Shown: positions 6,137-8,106 of the stretch, one piece after another
Layout of the letters: each line of letters opens with the position of its first letter
Position numbering within the stretch: the first letter of the stretch is position 1
Assembly (NCBI GenBank): GCA_002315235.1
Contig: DCGK01000094.1
Span: forward strand, 4,483-12,588
DNA length: 8,106 nucleotides
Direction: 5' to 3'
Source of the DNA: Ruminococcus sp. UBA1780
GTDB taxonomy: Bacteria > Bacillota > Clostridia > Oscillospirales > Ruminococcaceae
Translations under genes and position numbers: made by a program
The notes under the pieces: generated by a model
What the model was told of the DNA's origin: nothing
Databases searched by the model: none
What the model saw: the letters and a program-made list of their open reading frames with translations, nothing else

Positions 6137-6172
6137 CGAGGGTGAATTGATATATTGTAATAGGATGATGTC

Positions 6173-8053
6173 TTATTTGACAACGCCGATGCCCCAGATG
6201 CTGAAATCTGTACCGGCATTCTGCATTTTCATTGATACACTGAGTTCGCCTGACTGCGGCTGATAGAAAGCCATATCTGCATCAGGACCGCCCCATGCGT
6301 AATTTCGGTTACCCTTGATAGAAGTTGTTTTTCCGTTTACAGTAACATCAAGCACACCGAGGGATGAGTTCTGGTTACTCTTGAAGAGAATGAAAATACC
6401 CTTACCTGTTGTCTTGAATGTCATAGGAGCGTTGTTGCTGCCCTTCTGGAAGTCATACGCATACGGGAATCTAGGATGCTTTGATGTTTTGAATGCACCC
6501 TGGTTAAAGCCCTGAAGCTCAGTAACAGGAACGATAGAACATGTTGAATATTCTGAACCATAAGCTGATGTTGACGGGATGGTATATTCATCTGACATGT
6601 TTTCTGTCTTAAGTGCCTGTCTGTAGAAGTACGAGATACAGTCAGAAATGAGAGCGTTACCGCTGGCATGCGGATGGTATTCGTCTGAATAGTAATCTTC
6701 CTTCTTAAGTGTTCCGCTTTCAAACGCCTTTGTAAGTGCTGTATCCATACTGATAATCGGCACGTCGAAGTTCTTTGCTGACTTGACCATCTGCTCCTGC
6801 ATTGAGTATCCGCCTTTGGCTCTTGTGATGATTACAACAACGGCAGGATCGTTTGGCTGTGAAAGACACTGCTTTATCAGTGACTCAAATCCCTTTTTGT
6901 ATATTTCCTCAGGATGGTCATTTACTGAGAATTCGATGAATATTACATCAGCGTTCTTGCTGAGAATGTCATTCTGTGCACGCATAAGGCCGACAACTGA
7001 AGAAGTACCTGAAAGACCTGCATTGACGTATGATACATTTCCGCCGTTTCCGAATGTCTGTGCAAAATAGTTGTATGAGCGCTTTGCGTAGCATGTTTCC
7101 AGACCGTTGCCTTCAGTGATTGAACCGCCGATATATGCAACAGTTGTCTTTTCACCGGCCTGAGCCTGTTCAACTTTTTTGCGGAGTCTTGATGTGTTGC
7201 CCATGTGATAGATACTGTCCGCATAGAATTTCTGCATCTGTGGTGTGGCTGTTTCCTGATAGTCATCCCAGATATTTTCAGGTACAGGAGGTTCAGGGAA
7301 GGTTTCGATTTCTCCCTTAAGATACTGGAAGATGAGCATTGCGTCTTCAGCATTAATTTCCTTGTCTCTGTTTACGTCTGCTGCCTTTTTCTGTGCGTCA
7401 TCCGTAAGTCCTTCGGTAACTGCGGCTTTTATAAGGCAGAGGTCAGGAATGTTGATAACTCCGTCGTAGTTTATATCTCCGTATTTTAGTTTTTTCTGTG
7501 CCGGACCTTCAATTATGGTTGCTTCTCCGGCTCCTACGGCGTTGTCAATATAAAAGTCAAATGAACCGTCTGCTGTTTCAACATAGAGGAAAGCCTTTGA
7601 AGCATCAGCAGGAACTGTATATTCTGAATTTGCCAGCTGAACCCATTCGCCCTTCATGGTAGTTGCCTCGGCGACAGGATCATATTTTGTTTCACCCGAT
7701 GCGTCCGTGTACTGAAGCTTCATATAAAACGTTTCTTCAGCTTTGCCGGCTGTCTGCATGGCGTTGCAGCTGAAGCTGTATGTGCCGCCAGGCTGGAACA
7801 GAGTCATGTCAAGTTCCTTCTGCGCACCGTTCCATGCAGCTGTACGTCCTGAAACCTGAAGACAGTTCACGCCATCAAAAGGATTGCTTTCGGAAAGCTG
7901 GAGTTTTGCTGCTCCGCGTCCGGTCCAGCTGTGATTTCCGTCTTCAAAGTGGTCTATGAAGAAAGCTGTCTCGTCTCCTGATGCAGGAAATGAGAGAAGT
8001 CCTGCTGCAAGAACGACTGACGAAATTCCGGCAAAATATCTTTTAAAATTCAT
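6173..8053 (-). CDS. Secreted CBM22-dockerin-SGNH esterase
   Basis: A 626-residue extracellular esterase. Signal peptide about 1-26 (basic start, VVLAAGLL core). CBM22 spans about 31-175 (GRGAAKLQLS, VSGRTAAWNGA, DFYIDNAVGA), a xylan-binding family. An internal dockerin covers about 191-248: loop 1 D193-N195-D197-N201-D204 and loop 2 D226-N228-D230-N234-D237, with Lys in place of the usual Gly after D230. After a Pro-rich linker (253-259) comes an SGNH/GDSL hydrolase domain, about 275-482: nucleophile Ser311 in GGSITEG, block II NAGLSGTSS, block III Asn378 in FSVND, and the acid-base pair D457-x-x-H460 in DEYHPHASG. Residues about 500-626 form an extra beta-rich domain of unassigned family. 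All catalytic blocks are present, so it should be active; O-acetyl removal from xylan or a related glycan is the likely role, though the carbohydrate-esterase family is not certain. Start at 8053 has AAAGAGG about 11 bases upstream. Monocistronic. Confidence 0.88.
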   Translation of the reverse strand: MNFKRYFAGISSVVLAAGLLSFPASGDETAFFIDHFEDGNHSWTGRGAAKLQLSESNPFDGVNCLQVSGRTAAWNGAQKELDMTLFQPGGTYSFSCNAMQTAGKAEETFYMKLQYTDASGETKYDPVAEATTMKGEWVQLANSEYTVPADASKAFLYVETADGSFDFYIDNAVGAGEATIIEGPAQKKLKYGDINYDGVINIPDLCLIKAAVTEGLTDDAQKKAADVNRDKEINAEDAMLIFQYLKGEIETFPEPPVPENIWDDYQETATPQMQKFYADSIYHMGNTSRLRKKVEQAQAGEKTTVAYIGGSITEGNGLETCYAKRSYNYFAQTFGNGGNVSYVNAGLSGTSSVVGLMRAQNDILSKNADVIFIEFSVNDHPEEIYKKGFESLIKQCLSQPNDPAVVVIITRAKGGYSMQEQMVKSAKNFDVPIISMDTALTKAFESGTLKKEDYYSDEYHPHASGNALISDCISYFYRQALKTENMSDEYTIPSTSAYGSEYSTCSIVPVTELQGFNQGAFKTSKHPRFPYAYDFQKGSNNAPMTFKTTGKGIFILFKSNQNSSLGVLDVTVNGKTTSIKGNRNYAWGGPDADMAFYQPQSGELSVSMKMQNAGTDFSIWGIGVVK

Positions 8054-8083
8054 ATGCTGAAATACCTCTTTTCGTAATACTTA

Positions 8084-8106
8084 CTTAAGGAAACACTGAT
8101 TAAATC
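8084..8106 (-). repeat. Dispersed intergenic repeat, copy 4 (inverted)
   Basis: On the minus strand this is GATTTAATCAGTGTTTCC followed by TTAAG, the clearest copy and the reference for the others. It is cut by the window edge, so its full extent is unknown. It lies about 30 bases upstream of the SGNH start codon, close enough to be in or next to that gene's promoter or leader. Confidence 0.8.

Noticed and set aside
5974..6150. A plus-strand open frame of 58 codons starting MLKEVTDLNQGF across the intergenic region
   Set aside because: It has no ribosome binding site, runs through the dispersed repeat, the SGNH terminator and a second perfect hairpin, and matches no family I recognise. The open frame is more likely chance.
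5962..6219. Minus-strand 85-residue frame overlapping the end of the SGNH gene
   Set aside because: It overlaps the true SGNH end in another frame and crosses the terminator and the repeat; no start signal or family resemblance.
1..8106. The 8-kb segment as a composite transposon bounded by inverted repeats
   Set aside because: There is no transposase or recombinase inside, the same repeat also occurs twice internally, and the ends coincide with the window limits.

Overview
The window looks like a chromosomal segment of a fibrolytic Ruminococcus-type Firmicute (R. flavefaciens / R. albus group). The grounds are two secreted proteins carrying type I dockerins, AT-leaning Gram-positive-style genes with strong Shine-Dalgarno sites, a CBM22 and a CBM6 module, and two small Firmicutes housekeeping-type families (DUF4250, DUF4261). 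The species cannot be fixed from the sequence alone.

Layout. Bases 137-1424 (+) hold a two-gene unit: a double zinc-ribbon protein with one C-terminal membrane anchor, then a 65-residue membrane protein that resembles only the C-terminal part of TPM-domain (YgcG-like) proteins. A strong intrinsic terminator (1502-1546) closes it. A near-consensus promoter (1707-1735), preceded by three phased AAAATGT repeats and followed by a 5'-end hairpin, drives a 970-residue secreted protein (1796-4708, +): signal peptide, parallel beta-helix (GH141-like), Ig-like linker, CBM6 and C-terminal dockerin. A bidirectional terminator (4728-4767) separates it from a convergent minus-strand pair: DUF4261 (4999-5871) followed by the tiny DUF4250 gene (4810-4983), expressed from a clear promoter at 5937-5965. 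Last comes a second minus-strand secreted protein (6173-8053): signal peptide, CBM22, internal dockerin, SGNH esterase and a C-terminal beta-rich domain, with its own terminator at 6073-6102.

How the genes fit together. The two dockerin proteins would be displayed on a cohesin scaffold outside the cell. CBM22 suggests xylan binding, so a beta-helix glycoside hydrolase plus an acyl esterase could cooperate on decorated hemicellulose or pectin; this is inference. The two small cytoplasmic or membrane units have no visible link to carbohydrate use.

The most unusual structure is a dispersed ~23-bp repeat (core GATTTAATCAGTGTTTCC) present four times, at 25-47, 4782-4804, 5992-6015 and, inverted, 8084-8106. 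Every copy lies between genes, at the edges of the transcription units. No transposase, CRISPR array, tRNA or rRNA was seen. No clearly new multi-gene system is evident; the best leads are the repeat family, the TPM-less TPM-tail protein, and the leader architecture of the DUF4261 and GH141-like genes.
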